A stretch of DNA of 64,000 bases from Actinomucor elegans (taxonomy: Eukaryota > Mucoromycota > Mucoromycetes > Mucorales > Mucoraceae). Within the stretch, counting starts at the first letter, position 1. Each line of letters opens with the position of its first letter. The translations under genes were made by a program, and so were the position numbers. The notes beneath the pieces are model-generated. The model saw only the letters and a list, made by a program, of their open reading frames with translations, was not told the origin of the DNA and searched no databases. Where the stretch lies: the NCBI GenBank assembly GCA_026027325.1, contig JAMSLZ010000001.1, forward strand, positions 1,178,001 through 1,242,000. The letters run 5' to 3'. Positions 1 through 10,505 of the stretch are shown piece after piece.

Positions 1-3
1 GAT

Positions 4-277
4 ATGAAAAATACATACTGCAATTTACCACGTGCTATTATTCATCTCAAAACGAAGCCTGGAAGTGTTGCTTATAGAAAACAATACGCATTGCCTGAAG
101 CCTATCGTTCTGCGGTCCTTGACCAAATAGAAACATGGTTACAGGAAGGTGTCATTGAAAGAGCTCCTTCTCATACATCGTGGAATAGTCCAATCCTTTG
201 CGTCAAAAAGAAGGACTCATTCGGTAATTACACGTATGCTAAACCTAGAGTGGTTTGTGATGTTCGTCTAGTTAACC
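4..277 (+). pseudogene. Gypsy-A Pol, N-terminal reverse transcriptase fragment
   Basis: About 91 codons of the start of a gypsy reverse transcriptase (fingers region). The text includes GVIERAPSHTSWNSPILCV and VVCDVRLVN, the usual stretch before the first catalytic aspartate. The frame is open and continues across the Gypsy-B insertion at 6449. The apparent stop at 283-285 belongs to the inserted LTR. A close relative is Gypsy-G at 51128-52777. Confidence 0.9.
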
Positions 278-783
278 TGTTGTAAAGGTGGTAGATAAAG
301 ATTTTGGAAGATAGAAATACTTTTAAAACTGTGGATAGTTTTTTATTAGAGATCAAGAATTGATTAACTGGTCAAAAGGTGATAAAACGCATCTCTTATA
401 TACTTTTTCTCGGTCGGTACTTGATTCTAAATTCATATTACGATTTGCCAGGAACAAGGTTGGACTGCGTATAAAGAAGACCAGGGATAATAACCAAATG
501 AGCGGACCAAGATTAGCGGCGAGGAGTGTCGGGATCAATATATCCAAAGGTAATAGTATTGAATGTAATATTTGGTGTGAGAGATAGTATTTATCAATTA
601 GCGTCTACTTGCTCAGAGTGATATATAAATAAAGATATTTTAACATAATCAAATACAGTCATTTACATTCTGGTTCTTGGTAATAATGCTTTATACACTT
701 CTGCAGCTATATATAAGGATATCTATACGATTTTCTATCTGTACAGTATTCTCTTATTAATATAATTATGAGCGTTTACAACA
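278..783 (-). repeat. Gypsy-B 3' LTR
   Basis: 506 bp, TGTTGTAAAGG...TTTACAACA on the + strand, matching 5938-6443 throughout by eye. Short reading frames inside it on both strands are not genes. Confidence 0.95.
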
Positions 784-966
784 TTATCCTCCACCAGAAT
801 CAAACAAACTTGTATTGATTCGGCAAGTGCGTCAGTTCCACCAAATAGTACATTCATGCGGCTGAGTTTTGATTAACACGCTCAGGTATACCTCCTTTTA
901 CGCACCAATTCAGGGTCTTTTCTTGCATCGTGGCTTTTCTTGGTTCTTGTTTCATAACTTGCCTAC

Positions 967-3900
967 TTATTCTATCTTTCTTTTCTTGTTTGAACGTCTA
1001 TTCAGTATTCTCTCTTCTCTACTCGTAGTGGCTGCAATATTTGCTCTTTTGTTTTTCGACATCTCGATCGCTACATTTGACATCTCATTCCCATTGCATT
1101 TAGGAATCTTGGAAGTTCCAACTTTTTTGCGTCTGTTAGGTTCAGAGTTTTGAATTGACTGTTCGACTCTAGTTTGCTCTAAACGTCGTAATTCTCTTTG
1201 CTTATTCCAGTACCGTTGAATGATAGTTGGATCGGTGAAATCACTTGCTTTTTGCCAAGTATTTTCTTTCTCAGAATAACCTTTCCACTTAATCAAGTAT
1301 TCTCGATGACCTTCTTCACCTCGATGATCACGGATACCTTCGACTTCGTAGTATTCTTCTTCGATACTAGACTCATCCAGGGTAACTACTTTCAATTCCG
1401 ACGGTACATAGTTTCGGGATAATAATTCATTCTGTTCATCCTTTAGTTCATACGATCCACCAGTATTTCTTCGAACAACAGTGTAAGGTCCCTCATAAAT
1501 CGGAGCTAACTTACTAGATCGATTCTGTAATCTGATCATGACATGCGTTCCAACTGGAATGTCGACAAGAACACTCTTTTGATTGAACTTTTTGTTATAT
1601 TCCTCATTTATCTTCTGAGTTCTTTCGAGGATGGCTGGGAATACGATCTTATCCATGTAATCTACGCGTTCTTCCAACTCTCGCATGGTCATAGACTCAA
1701 TGGGTAGTTTGAACTTCTTCTCGTTCCCGTAGTCATCAGGTAAGTTGACTCTACGTGCAAACATCAAGGAGAAGGGAGAACTCATAGTTTTTGCTTTAAT
1801 GTGTCGGTTCATGCAGAGCTGTATGATAGGAAGATAATACGCCCAACTATGACTGTCTGACTTCATCATTTTTCTTAACGTGTTAGTTGCGGTACGAACT
1901 GCATTTTCCGCTGCTCCATTTGCTCGAGGATGATATGGCGTAGTGTATCTTCTATCAATTCCTAGGTTCTTCGAAATACTGTTCATCACAGCATTCTTGA
2001 ACTCTAGACCATTATCAGACTGGCAAATACGTGGAACACCAAAATCACCATAGACTTTGACCAACTCTTTTGCAACAGTATCGGATTGTTTGTTCTTCAG
2101 AGGTCTGAGAATAACGAATTTCGAACAAATATCTGTTATAACCAACATGTAAACATATCCTTCTTCAGTTACGTCAAAAGGTCCAGCCAAGTCGATAGCA
2201 ATATGATCAAATGGTCGGTTGGCTACAACATTAGATAATGGGTGATAACCTCTCTTACTGATGTTGTGCTTTTGACATTCAACACACGAACTAACAATGT
2301 CTTTTGCTTCTGCGTAGATATTCGCCCAATGGAGACCTTGTGAATGTAAATCTCGCACAATTGCTTGCGATCCAAAGTGTCCAAATGCATGCGCTTCTTT
2401 CAACAGAGCATCTCTCTCTTCTTCAGGAGGAGTCATATAGTCAGTCAGCTCATCTTTTCTTTCAACTAGTTTAGTCGCGAGTACGTTAATCGTTTTATCT
2501 CGGCTAAATCGCTTTTTTCTAATGATGGCTTTCTTTTTAGGGCTTCGTCTGATGATTTTGCTCGTAACACTATCCTCCACCAGTTTGTTTTCATCTTCTA
2601 AAGGTGAATACAAACGGCTCAGAATATCAGGCAATTTGTTCAATATACCGGGGATGTGCACTACATCAAAATCAAAATCCAGAAGAGTCTCGATCCATCC
2701 AATTAACATGGGATTTGCGATCTTTTGCGTATGTAAGTATACTAGTGCCTTGTGATCTGTAAATACAGTGAACTTTTTGCCCCATATATACTTGCGAAAC
2801 TTCAGTAATGCTAACACGACTGCATACAATTCTCTTTTAGTAGTGCTCCAACGGCGTTGTGAAGGTGACAAGGAGCTCGATACAAATCCTATGTAAAGAT
2901 CTTGGCCGGCCTCATTCTTTTGAAACAACACTGCCGCGACACCATAAAGTGATGCGTCTGTAGCTACGTAAAACTGTTTTGACAAATCCGGATAATGCAG
3001 CATCATCTTCGACTGCAAAATCTCTTTGATAGTTTCAAAGCTCTTAGTGTGACGATCGGTCCACAGCTCTTCCACATTCTCTGCATTCACTAAACTGGTG
3101 AGTGGTTCTGCTACTCTGGAAATCATCGGAACGAATTCTCTCAGGTAATTGACCAAACCCATAAATTGCTGGATGTGTTTCTTATTTTTATTTGGAAGTG
3201 GCCACTTTGAAACATTGGTAAGTTTTGATTGATCCACACGAACTCCTGAAGCGTCCACTACAAATCCCAACATACGAACTGAATGTTGAAACCATGAACA
3301 CTTGGATTCTTTCAGGATTAAATTTGCGGAATTTAATCTGTCAATCACAAACTTTACATCTTTTGCATGCTGTTCGATACTTTCACTGGCAACAATACAG
3401 TCATCCACGAAGTTCTGAACGCAATCAATACCTTCAAACAAGGTTGCCATGACCTTTTGAAATTGCGAGGTTAGCATTTTCACTCCAAAGCACGCTTTTT
3501 GAAAGGAAAAGCCATTGCCATTATAAGTAAACGATAACTTGTGTACATCCTCGGGTGCCACTTTGAATCGATGATATGCATTCGACAAATCCAAAGTTGT
3601 AAACACTTTTTTACCGGCCAAGTTATCAAAGATATCCTTAACCAAAGGTACGGGAAAATTGAATGTTGGAGGTAGAATTTGATTCAACGATCTCACATCT
3701 AAACACGCTCTATGGCTCACAATCTCACCATCTTTGTTACGTTTAGGAACAAGCAGTAATGGACTGTTGAATGACGTGTTTACTCGGGATCGAATGATTG
3801 TACCTGTTTCCAACCATTCTTTTATTTGCTTATCGAGAACTGGTCTTAATGCATAAGGGATGGGGTATTGACGTCTATACGCCGTTGCACCCTCTTTCGT

Positions 3901-5892
3901 AGGTAATCGAACAATGGATTCAGGCAAAGGACATGAAGATGTTATGGGTATGCTCTGATTAATCTCTAGTGATTCTTTAATTATACTCATGAACTCTGCT
4001 CTTTGCTCAGGCGTACCAGCAGGCGAATTGTCAGGTTCATGTTTTCTTTCACGTTCAATGTTCAAGTTTTCAAAAATAGCTTCATCACTCAAGGCAGCGT
4101 CAGAATGTGCATGATCATCTTTGATGCGAAAAGCCACTCCAGTTAATCCGATATTCATTTTGGGAAGAATATCTGTGCCAAGAAGAATATCAAACTCGAA
4201 TCCGTCGTTAAAGTTCATTACTTCAAATGAGTGTTTGAACTTAATGCCATTTGCATACTTTATTTCCAAAGGATCGGTGATACCAATTCTCTTTGCAGTA
4301 TTTTGATGAGACAAGAAATTATAAGAACCAGGTAATTTATGTACTTTATTTATATGAAGTTTATTCTTCAAAGAAGACAAACTAACAAAGCTACAACTAC
4401 TTCCTGTATCTACGCGTCCCAGGAGACGTTCAGACTCTACAATCAACGGTGTACATAAATTAAATGCGTCATTAGCCTTTAATTTGTCACTCTTCTTGTT
4501 CTCATTCAGGTACTTACATTGATAGCTCTGATTCTCAATCTCGGAGTCGGCCATCTCCAAGTCCTCTTGAACTTGCTGCTCAATTGACTTCTCACTCGAG
4601 GAAGCCGCAGGCATCACAGCCAAGACAGTACTGCTACTACTGCTTTCAGCAGCACCACAACGATGACCAGGACGCCATGGAGACACACCACAAGTCCAAC
4701 ACTCTTTACCCTTCGCCTTCTTCACAGAAGGAGGGCGTTCAGCTCTTCTCTTAGCGAGAAAACAATCCTTGGTGTCATGGGTCGCATTGTTACCATGATG
4801 GATGCACGAAAAGGGTTTCGCCACCTTACTCGCCTTTTGCACCCGACGAGCTGCATTCTTGTGATGATGGTGATAGGGGGCCTTTTCTTTGCGTCGCTCA
4901 ACAACAGGCGCACCAGGAAGAAGAGAAACAGCCTCATTATACGACGTATGGTCGTCACCAAGAATATCACGACCAATCTGTGCGATTTGATCGACAGTGT
5001 ATTCAGCATTCTCACCAGAAGATCCAGCCTTCACTGAATTCATTGCAACTCTGATCAGCGTCTGAACAGGTTTAGTCAGCGAGGCCAAAAAACGATCAGC
5101 TACTCTAGGACACTCTCTAGGTAGGCCTGCATCAAACATTGCTGTTTGAAAACGCTTAGCATAGTCGCCCACCGACTCATTGTTTTCCATTACCATGGTA
5201 AACACAAGGTCAGTATATCTTCTCAACACAAGGGAAGAACCGTGCTGCTTCTTAAACTCTCTACGAGCATCTGCCCATAGGGTACAACCTCTACTCAGCT
5301 CATCTTTCACCCATGCTTTATCGCCATGGGGAAGGCAAAGGGGTAAGAAGTTCTTCCACACCTCATCAATGGACATGGAAGAAGACTCAACTACATCCTC
5401 AAATTCTCTCAAAAAATGCTCAACAGACTCGAAGGCTTCGTAACCTGGAAAAGGTTTGACAGCCGAGGTCAAGAGTTGGAACTTGGGCAAGTCGCGACGA
5501 TTCAATGTCAAACCAGTAGGTGGCTTAACACGATCAACCTCACCGATCAATGAACTGCACTCTTGGATCTCACGGAGCATCCTCTTGGAGCGTTCAAGGG
5601 CCAACAAGGCTTCATCAGCCGCTACGTCATCTCTGACTACACGAGCACGACTAAACGCTTGAAGGTATCGGGTAATATCTGCACGGAGCCCGGCGATATT
5701 TGTGTCAATCAGTTGTGGGTCAGTCATGTCAGCAACAGCATGCTCAGCCGACTCAGACAACAAAGAACTAGCACCAGGAGACTTGATAAACTCATCAAGG
5801 TTGCTTGACAAGGTCGATTCATCAAACATGGGGGTGTCAGGGTTAACACCACAGTTGGCAGAAGAAGAACCAGAAACGTTGTTGGAAGCCAT
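967..5892 (-). CDS. Gypsy-B Gag-Pol polyprotein with chromodomain
   Basis: A single 1641-residue Gag-Pol frame starting at ATG (5892). Gag fills roughly residues 1-420 and ends in an atypical zinc knuckle near 397 (CWTCGVSPWRPGHRC). The aspartic protease has DTGS near 493. Reverse transcriptase carries FVDD near 827, followed by RNase H (ATDAS near 975) and an HHCC zinc finger. The integrase triad lies near D1232 (IAIDLAG), D1292 (SDNGLEF) and E1327 (GAAENAV). A chromodomain sits near 1514-1570 (YEVEGI... YLIKWKGYS). There is no stop or frameshift, so the protein may still be functional. Gag and Pol are in one frame, without the frameshift many relatives use. The chromodomain implies targeting to modified histones (family knowledge). 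Confidence 0.96.
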   Translation of the reverse strand: MASNNVSGSSSANCGVNPDTPMFDESTLSSNLDEFIKSPGASSLLSESAEHAVADMTDPQLIDTNIAGLRADITRYLQAFSRARVVRDDVAADEALLALERSKRMLREIQECSSLIGEVDRVKPPTGLTLNRRDLPKFQLLTSAVKPFPGYEAFESVEHFLREFEDVVESSSMSIDEVWKNFLPLCLPHGDKAWVKDELSRGCTLWADARREFKKQHGSSLVLRRYTDLVFTMVMENNESVGDYAKRFQTAMFDAGLPRECPRVADRFLASLTKPVQTLIRVAMNSVKAGSSGENAEYTVDQIAQIGRDILGDDHTSYNEAVSLLPGAPVVERRKEKAPYHHHHKNAARRVQKASKVAKPFSCIHHGNNATHDTKDCFLAKRRAERPPSVKKAKGKECWTCGVSPWRPGHRCGAAESSSSSTVLAVMPAASSSEKSIEQQVQEDLEMADSEIENQSYQCKYLNENKKSDKLKANDAFNLCTPLIVESERLLGRVDTGSSCSFVSLSSLKNKLHINKVHKLPGSYNFLSHQNTAKRIGITDPLEIKYANGIKFKHSFEVMNFNDGFEFDILLGTDILPKMNIGLTGVAFRIKDDHAHSDAALSDEAIFENLNIERERKHEPDNSPAGTPEQRAEFMSIIKESLEINQSIPITSSCPLPESIVRLPTKEGATAYRRQYPIPYALRPVLDKQIKEWLETGTIIRSRVNTSFNSPLLLVPKRNKDGEIVSHRACLDVRSLNQILPPTFNFPVPLVKDIFDNLAGKKVFTTLDLSNAYHRFKVAPEDVHKLSFTYNGNGFSFQKACFGVKMLTSQFQKVMATLFEGIDCVQNFVDDCIVASESIEQHAKDVKFVIDRLNSANLILKESKCSWFQHSVRMLGFVVDASGVRVDQSKLTNVSKWPLPNKNKKHIQQFMGLVNYLREFVPMISRVAEPLTSLVNAENVEELWTDRHTKSFETIKEILQSKMMLHYPDLSKQFYVATDASLYGVAAVLFQKNEAGQDLYIGFVSSSLSPSQRRWSTTKRELYAVVLALLKFRKYIWGKKFTVFTDHKALVYLHTQKIANPMLIGWIETLLDFDFDVVHIPGILNKLPDILSRLYSPLEDENKLVEDSVTSKIIRRSPKKKAIIRKKRFSRDKTINVLATKLVERKDELTDYMTPPEEERDALLKEAHAFGHFGSQAIVRDLHSQGLHWANIYAEAKDIVSSCVECQKHNISKRGYHPLSNVVANRPFDHIAIDLAGPFDVTEEGYVYMLVITDICSKFVILRPLKNKQSDTVAKELVKVYGDFGVPRICQSDNGLEFKNAVMNSISKNLGIDRRYTTPYHPRANGAAENAVRTATNTLRKMMKSDSHSWAYYLPIIQLCMNRHIKAKTMSSPFSLMFARRVNLPDDYGNEKKFKLPIESMTMRELEERVDYMDKIVFPAILERTQKINEEYNKKFNQKSVLVDIPVGTHVMIRLQNRSSKLAPIYEGPYTVVRRNTGGSYELKDEQNELLSRNYVPSELKVVTLDESSIEEEYYEVEGIRDHRGEEGHREYLIKWKGYSEKENTWQKASDFTDPTIIQRYWNKQRELRRLEQTRVEQSIQNSEPNRRKKVGTSKIPKCNGNEMSNVAIEMSKNKRANIAATTSREERILNRRSNKKRKIE

Positions 5893-5937
5893 ATCGATAA
5901 AAGTAAGGAAAATAGGACAGTAATTAAAAGTAAAAAA

Positions 5938-6443
5938 TGTTGTAAAGGTGGTAGATAAAGATTTTGGAAGATAGAAATACTTTTAAAACTGTGGATAGTT
6001 TTTTATTAGAGATCAAGAATTGATTAACTGGTCAAAAGGTGATAAAACGCATCTCTTATATACTTTTTCTCGGTCGGTACTTGATTCTAAATTCATATTA
6101 CGATTTGCCAGGAACAAGGTTGGACTGCGTATAAAGAAGACCAGGGATAATAACCAAATGAGCGGACCAAGATTAGCGGCGAGGAGTGTCGGGATCAATA
6201 TATCCAAAGGTAATAGTATTGAATGTAATATTTGGTGTGAGAGATAGTATTTATCAATTAGCGTCTACTTGCTCAGAGTGATATATAAATAAAGATATTT
6301 TAACATAATCAAATACAGTCATTTACATTCTGGTTCTTGGTAATAATGCTTTATACACTTCTGCAGCTATATATAAGGATATCTATACGATTTTCTATCT
6401 GTACAGTATTCTCTTATTAATATAATTATGAGCGTTTACAACA
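5938..6443 (-). repeat. Gypsy-B 5' LTR
   Basis: 506-bp partner of 278-783. Only 45 bp separate it from the Gag-Pol start codon, so the leader is very short. Related LTR pieces occur at 53010-53290 and 59179-59203. Confidence 0.95.
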
Positions 6444-6448
6444 TAACC

Positions 6449-7131
6449 AATTGCTGATTGTAAATGATAGACAACAACTACCTCTCATCTCAGAAATACA
6501 TCAACGTATTGGCTCTGCTCCAATCCACACTATATTGGACATTCATGCTTGCTTTACAAGTTTTAAGGTTGCTGATGAAGATCGCGAGAAACTGTCCTTT
6601 ACTTGTCCCTATACCAATCGGCAGATGCGCTTTATCAAAGCGTGCTATGGCATAAGTTTCGTTGGATCGGTCGTCCAACGCAATCTGACAACACTCTTTG
6701 AAGATCTTCCTTACGTCAACGTGTATGTAGATGACATCGTTGTTTCTACATTTCCTCCGCTATCATATCATGCAGATTGCGTTGCTGAAGTGATCAAACG
6801 TCTTACTAGTGCTAATCTCGTACTGAATCCTGATAAGATCGTATTCGCTCAACAGAGCATACACATATTGGGATGGTCGTTGATAAAAGGTAAACTGATC
6901 CCTGATCCTCGCAAAGTAGCAAGCTTAGAAAGCTGGCCTAAAATGACTACTGGACGTCATATCCAACAGTTTCTCGGGTTTATGAACTTCTTCCGTTCAT
7001 CCATTCCTTTCTTTGCTAAACTCGCTGCTGATTTAGATGACCTACGTAACGTAAAAGATATTACTAAAGTCTGGTCAAACAAACACGAAAAAGCTTTTGC
7101 AGCTCTTAAATACGCTCTGGCCAATGAGCTA
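6449..7131 (+). pseudogene. Gypsy-A Pol, reverse transcriptase core fragment
   Basis: An open fragment of 227 codons that completes the codon split by Gypsy-B. It carries the RT core: ILDIHACFTSF (first catalytic Asp), YVDDIVVS (catalytic YVDD box) and the thumb-like GRHIQQFLGFMNFFRS. The natural frame runs to CTA at 7129-7131 and is then broken by an AT-rich insertion. It resumes in frame at 7519. Confidence 0.92.
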
Positions 7132-7516
7132 CATTACATATCATTAATAATTAATATATATATTATAATTATTTTTATATTATTAAATTAAAATTATATA
7201 GTTTTCTTTATTTATCAAGTTGTAAGTTGCTAAAAAACTTACGACGTGCTTTTTAATCAATTTTAAAAGAAAAAAATTGTCGCACAACAGGGTTTCGATC
7301 TGGTGTGAAATATTATGAAAAAAAAAAGTTTAATTGTATTGAAAAGTAATATAAAAGTTTAATCTTTATAAGTTTTGCATAATTATTGCAATTTCTTATT
7401 TTTACGTTAATTACCAAACTTTGAAAAATTACAATAAAAAAGTGTTAAACAAAAAAAAAATATAATTACAAAAAACACTATTTAATTTAAAAACTAATTT
7501 TTATTTTTTTTATTTT
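7132..7516. other. Unclassified AT-rich insertion in Gypsy-A
   Basis: About 385 bp, very AT-rich, without coding potential, separating the RT and RNase H parts of Gypsy-A. Taking TA at 7130-7131 and 7517-7518 as the duplicated target restores the Gypsy-A frame exactly. No terminal inverted repeat is visible, so the class is unknown. It contains a near-perfect 10-bp hairpin (7219-7228 with 7236-7245, 7-nt loop) and several A/T homopolymers. Confidence 0.55.
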
Positions 7517-7518
7517 TA

Positions 7519-8199
7519 ACGTTGCTCAATGCTCCTGTTATCGGTCAACGATTTCATGTTGCAACAGATGCAAGTGTGTCTGGTATTGGTGCTATGCTGT
7601 ATCAAATTATCGATAATGAAGTTAAGTTTGTTGCATTGGCTTCTCGAAAGCTTAGTGTTTCCGAACGCAACTATAGCACTACCAAACGTGAATTGTTAGC
7701 TGTCGTTTATGCATTTGCGAAATTCCACAAGTGGCTGTATCTTATTCCCTTTACGTTGCATACTGATCATAAAAGTCTCATTTACTTGCAGACTCAAGAA
7801 GTACCTAATGCTTTAATGGCTGGTTGGTATGAGGGTATTTTTGGCTATACGTTCAATACAGTTCACCTGCCTGGATTCAAAAATCTTATTCCTGACGCTC
7901 TCTCACGCCTTTATACGGACGAGGATCAACCGATTAATGTTCTGGAGGGGGGTAGTTGTCTCGATATAGTCGCGCTTGGTGATGTTGGTAGCATTTCAAA
8001 CAAAAAGAAAAGCTTGAAAGATAGTGAAAAGGGATCTATGGCTAAAAGCAAAAAGCAATTTGCTCAACAGTCACGCCCTAGTATTTATAAAAATAATACT
8101 TCTCTCTTAGCTTCTTCTTCAACAGTACCAATATTACTTACTGATCAGAGTAATGATACTTGCGCTACTATATCTCCACAACAAACTTCTAATGACGAT
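7519..8199 (+). pseudogene. Gypsy-A Pol, RNase H fragment
   Basis: 227 open codons of RNase H and the linker to integrase. Visible motifs are HVATDASVSGIGAML, the RELLAVV active-site region, LHTDHKSL and PDALSRLY, all typical of gypsy RNase H. The Lys/Ser-rich tail ends at 8199, where Gypsy-C inserted. The TGA at 8200 belongs to the Gypsy-C LTR. Confidence 0.92.
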
Positions 8200-8781
8200 T
8201 GAGATGTTTCCTGAGATGTTCGTAATTAGTTAGGTACGTGTTTAATTAACGAGACAGAAAACAAGAGAGAGATTTATTCGGGTGATTACCAAACGAGGTC
8301 TCAGATTTAATTTATACTAATAATACATAATATTTTATTTTACACTTCATAGGGAAATGCTTAACATTTTTTGTTTTTTAAGCTTTTAATATGACCAATA
8401 AATATATCAAAAAGTATTTAAATAATTACTATTACTAATTTCTAAAATAATTCTTTTTTTCATATTTTTATCATAAATTCTACTTTTTCCTTTATTTTCA
8501 ATATTTTATTTTGTTTTTCTATTAAAACTATTTAATTTTATATATCAAGTAATAGATAATAAAAATATTAATTAAAAATATATAATAACAATAAAATTAT
8601 ATTTAAAATGTTTCTCATATGATGAATATAATGAAAATTTATTAGAAATAGATATTGTGAAGGAAGAAATAAAAAACTTAGAAAATAAAAATTTAATTTA
8701 GATAATAATTATCAGCATGATATAAATGTTAAAATTAATGGAATATATATTGAAAAATTTAATTTAGAAAATATATTTAAA

Positions 8782-9078
8782 TTATAATTTAAGTTTTTTC
8801 ATGATGGGTGCGATTTCATCAAGTATCATATTATTCTTATTATCTAATGTTTTTCTTTTTATACCTTTGTTTTTATCTTTATTATATGTCTTAAATTCAT
8901 ATACTTTTCTTAATCTTTTATTTGAACCATTTTTTTTCATGTAGATTTCATAACACCCATCTTTTTGCTTTATTTTGTATTCTGCTAAATCATATTTTTT
9001 CATATCTTTTATAATTATACTTCGTTTAATATTGTATTTATATTTATCATCTACAATAATATTAAATATTTCATCCAT
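8782..9078 (-). CDS. Merlin-1a accessory protein, 98 aa, unknown function
   Basis: A small Lys-rich protein on the transposase strand, about 280 bp downstream of it. I recognise no domain. The same 98 residues occur in Merlin-1b and Merlin-1c, and a diverged 98-residue homologue occurs in Merlin-2. The shared core is KYNIKRS, KIKQKDGC and KKNGSNK, then KVYEFKTYNK. Conservation between two transposon families suggests a real gene. A role in DNA binding or transposition is only a guess from its charge. Confidence 0.75.
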   Translation of the reverse strand: MDEIFNIIVDDKYKYNIKRSIIIKDMKKYDLAEYKIKQKDGCYEIYMKKNGSNKRLRKVYEFKTYNKDKNKGIKRKTLDNKNNMILDEIAPIMKKLKL

Positions 9079-9357
9079 TTCTTTTTTATATTATTACTTT
9101 TTCAATTTTTTTTATTTTTTTATAATAGATATATTTAATCCCACTCATAATGTAATACCCAATTGTCTCTGATCTATTACATAATCATTGTGTCTTAAAT
9201 AGGCTAGTTTACTGACTTAGTCAGGTCCTTGTAATAAGAATAATGAATATCAAATATGCATTTCACATTTATAACTATCAATATATTTTCTATCATATTT
9301 TTAATAAATATAAAAATTCAATTTTTTGCATTTTTTATGTAAATTAAAATTAATCCT

Positions 9358-10230
9358 TTAAAAACTTTTTCCATACGTTATACTCTCTATTTTCTTACGC
9401 CATTGATATTCTTTTAAATACAATACTATATCTTTTTTATTTCTATTTCGTGGTATTATACTTTGCTTTAAGCCATTCCATGTGCCTTCAATTGTATTTG
9501 TATGCACACCTGTATTTGGATCTTTAAAATGCTTTGAATGATTTACAGTTAAATGTTTGTATCCTATATTTTTCAAGTTATTATACCCTTTCCATAAATC
9601 CGTATATATTGTTGTACCTTTTTTTACATATCTTTTTATAATTAAATCAATATTATCAACATTTCTTTCTTCAATGGGTAATAAAAACATTTTTTTGTTT
9701 TCATTTTTTATTTTATTTTTTAGCATACTTCTTTCGATACCACCAATTACCCAAGCACCTTCTACCTTATGCCCCTTATTATATTTTCTTTTTGCAATTT
9801 TACTTTCATCGATTTCTACAATTTTATTTCTACCTCCAATTTTAATATTTCTGTTACCTAACAATTGTTTATTTTTCAAGTATTTTCTGAATATTTTATT
9901 GTATGATGACACTGTATTTTTGCTAATTTGCAAACTTGATGCTATAAAGGAAGAAGGTGCTTTTCCAAGAAAAAGATATAATATGTGTAATTGAGTATTT
10001 AAAGGTAAAGTTAAATTATTAAAAATTGTTCCTTTCAATGGTGATATTGCTTTCCTACATTTATAATATCTACAAACATATAATTTTTTATTTAAGTTTA
10101 ATTTAGTTTCATGTTCACATTTATTACACTTTATATGTTTATTAACGTAATCATTACTAATTAAATATAATAGTGCTTCTTTTTCATCGTCGAATATTTT
10201 TTTTAAAGATTTATATGGTTCTATAAACAT
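9358..10230 (-). CDS. Merlin-1a transposase (ISXO2/IS1595-like DDE), C-terminal frameshift
   Basis: Start taken at the ATG at 10230 (MFIEPYKSL), as in the sister copies; the frame extends further upstream but only into the terminal repeat. A zinc ribbon has Cys 35, 38, 53 and 58. The DDE triad is D141 (EIDESKIAK), D211 (YTDLWKGY) and E248 (NTIEGTWNGLKQ). This copy lost one A in the A-run of the last codons (A4 instead of A5, near 9390-9394). The final dozen residues therefore differ from the KKNREYNVWKKFLKD ending of the other copies. The catalytic core is intact. Confidence 0.9.
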   Translation of the reverse strand: MFIEPYKSLKKIFDDEKEALLYLISNDYVNKHIKCNKCEHETKLNLNKKLYVCRYYKCRKAISPLKGTIFNNLTLPLNTQLHILYLFLGKAPSSFIASSLQISKNTVSSYNKIFRKYLKNKQLLGNRNIKIGGRNKIVEIDESKIAKRKYNKGHKVEGAWVIGGIERSMLKNKIKNENKKMFLLPIEERNVDNIDLIIKRYVKKGTTIYTDLWKGYNNLKNIGYKHLTVNHSKHFKDPNTGVHTNTIEGTWNGLKQSIIPRNRNKKDIVLYLKEYQWRKKIESITYGKSF

Positions 10231-10505
10231 CTGCAATTTTATTAAATCCTTTTTATTTTTAATTTTAATTTGTAAAAAAAATTCAATTTTTTCATATAAC
10301 AATAAAATTTGTGGTAGTAGGAGTTTCAATATGGACCTGAGAGTTCCTTTGGGATACATCCATTTATTCTACCACTGCCCGCCTTCTGTTATTAATAGGC
10401 TGGGTGGTGGTTACATATAGTAAATATAACTAGTCACGATTACACAAGTTAACTATTCAGGCCACTTCTATTACTATTCTATGTAAAGTAGTTATGTCCA
10501 CTACA

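Larger units (their letters stand above)
278..6443 (-). mobile_element. Gypsy-B, complete LTR retrotransposon
   Basis: A full-length 6166-bp Ty3/gypsy element with two 506-bp LTRs (278-783 and 5938-6443) that read as identical by eye, each TG...CA. The 5-bp TSD TAACC lies at 273-277 and 6444-6448. One long reading frame fills the interior. A purine-rich tract (minus-strand GGTGGAGGATAA) adjoins the left LTR. I see no clear tRNA primer-binding site beside the right LTR. Identical LTRs, a perfect TSD and an open frame point to a recent insertion into Gypsy-A. Confidence 0.97.
8280..10361 (-). mobile_element. Merlin-1a DNA transposon
   Basis: A 2082-bp AT-rich element with 8-bp TSD ATTTATTC (8272-8279 and 10362-10369). 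The transposase end reads GGATGTATCCCAAAGG and the other end GGGTGATTACCAAACG, imperfect inverted repeats sharing CCAAA and TCTCAG. It encodes an IS1595/ISXO2-type transposase and a 98-aa second protein. An 8-9 bp TSD with this transposase type is the Merlin signature (family knowledge). Nearly identical to Merlin-1b and Merlin-1c. The 8280-8781 stretch is non-coding. Confidence 0.92.

Noticed and set aside
353..587. Short open frames on both strands at 353-587, repeated at 6013-6247 and 53085-53315
   Set aside because: They lie entirely inside Gypsy-B LTR copies, overlap each other on opposite strands and end with the LTR; they repeat because the LTR repeats.
7295..7330. GGGTTTCGATCTGG in the AT-rich insertion looked like a tRNA B box, suggesting a tRNA-derived SINE
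   Set aside because: The T stem does not pair, the box has an extra T, and no A box or tRNA-like 5' half is present on either strand.
10231..10359. Longer start for the Merlin-1 transposase (MYPKGTLRSIL...)
   Set aside because: That extension begins inside the terminal inverted repeat. Merlin-2 and Merlin-3 start at the MFI(E) position, so the internal ATG is preferred.
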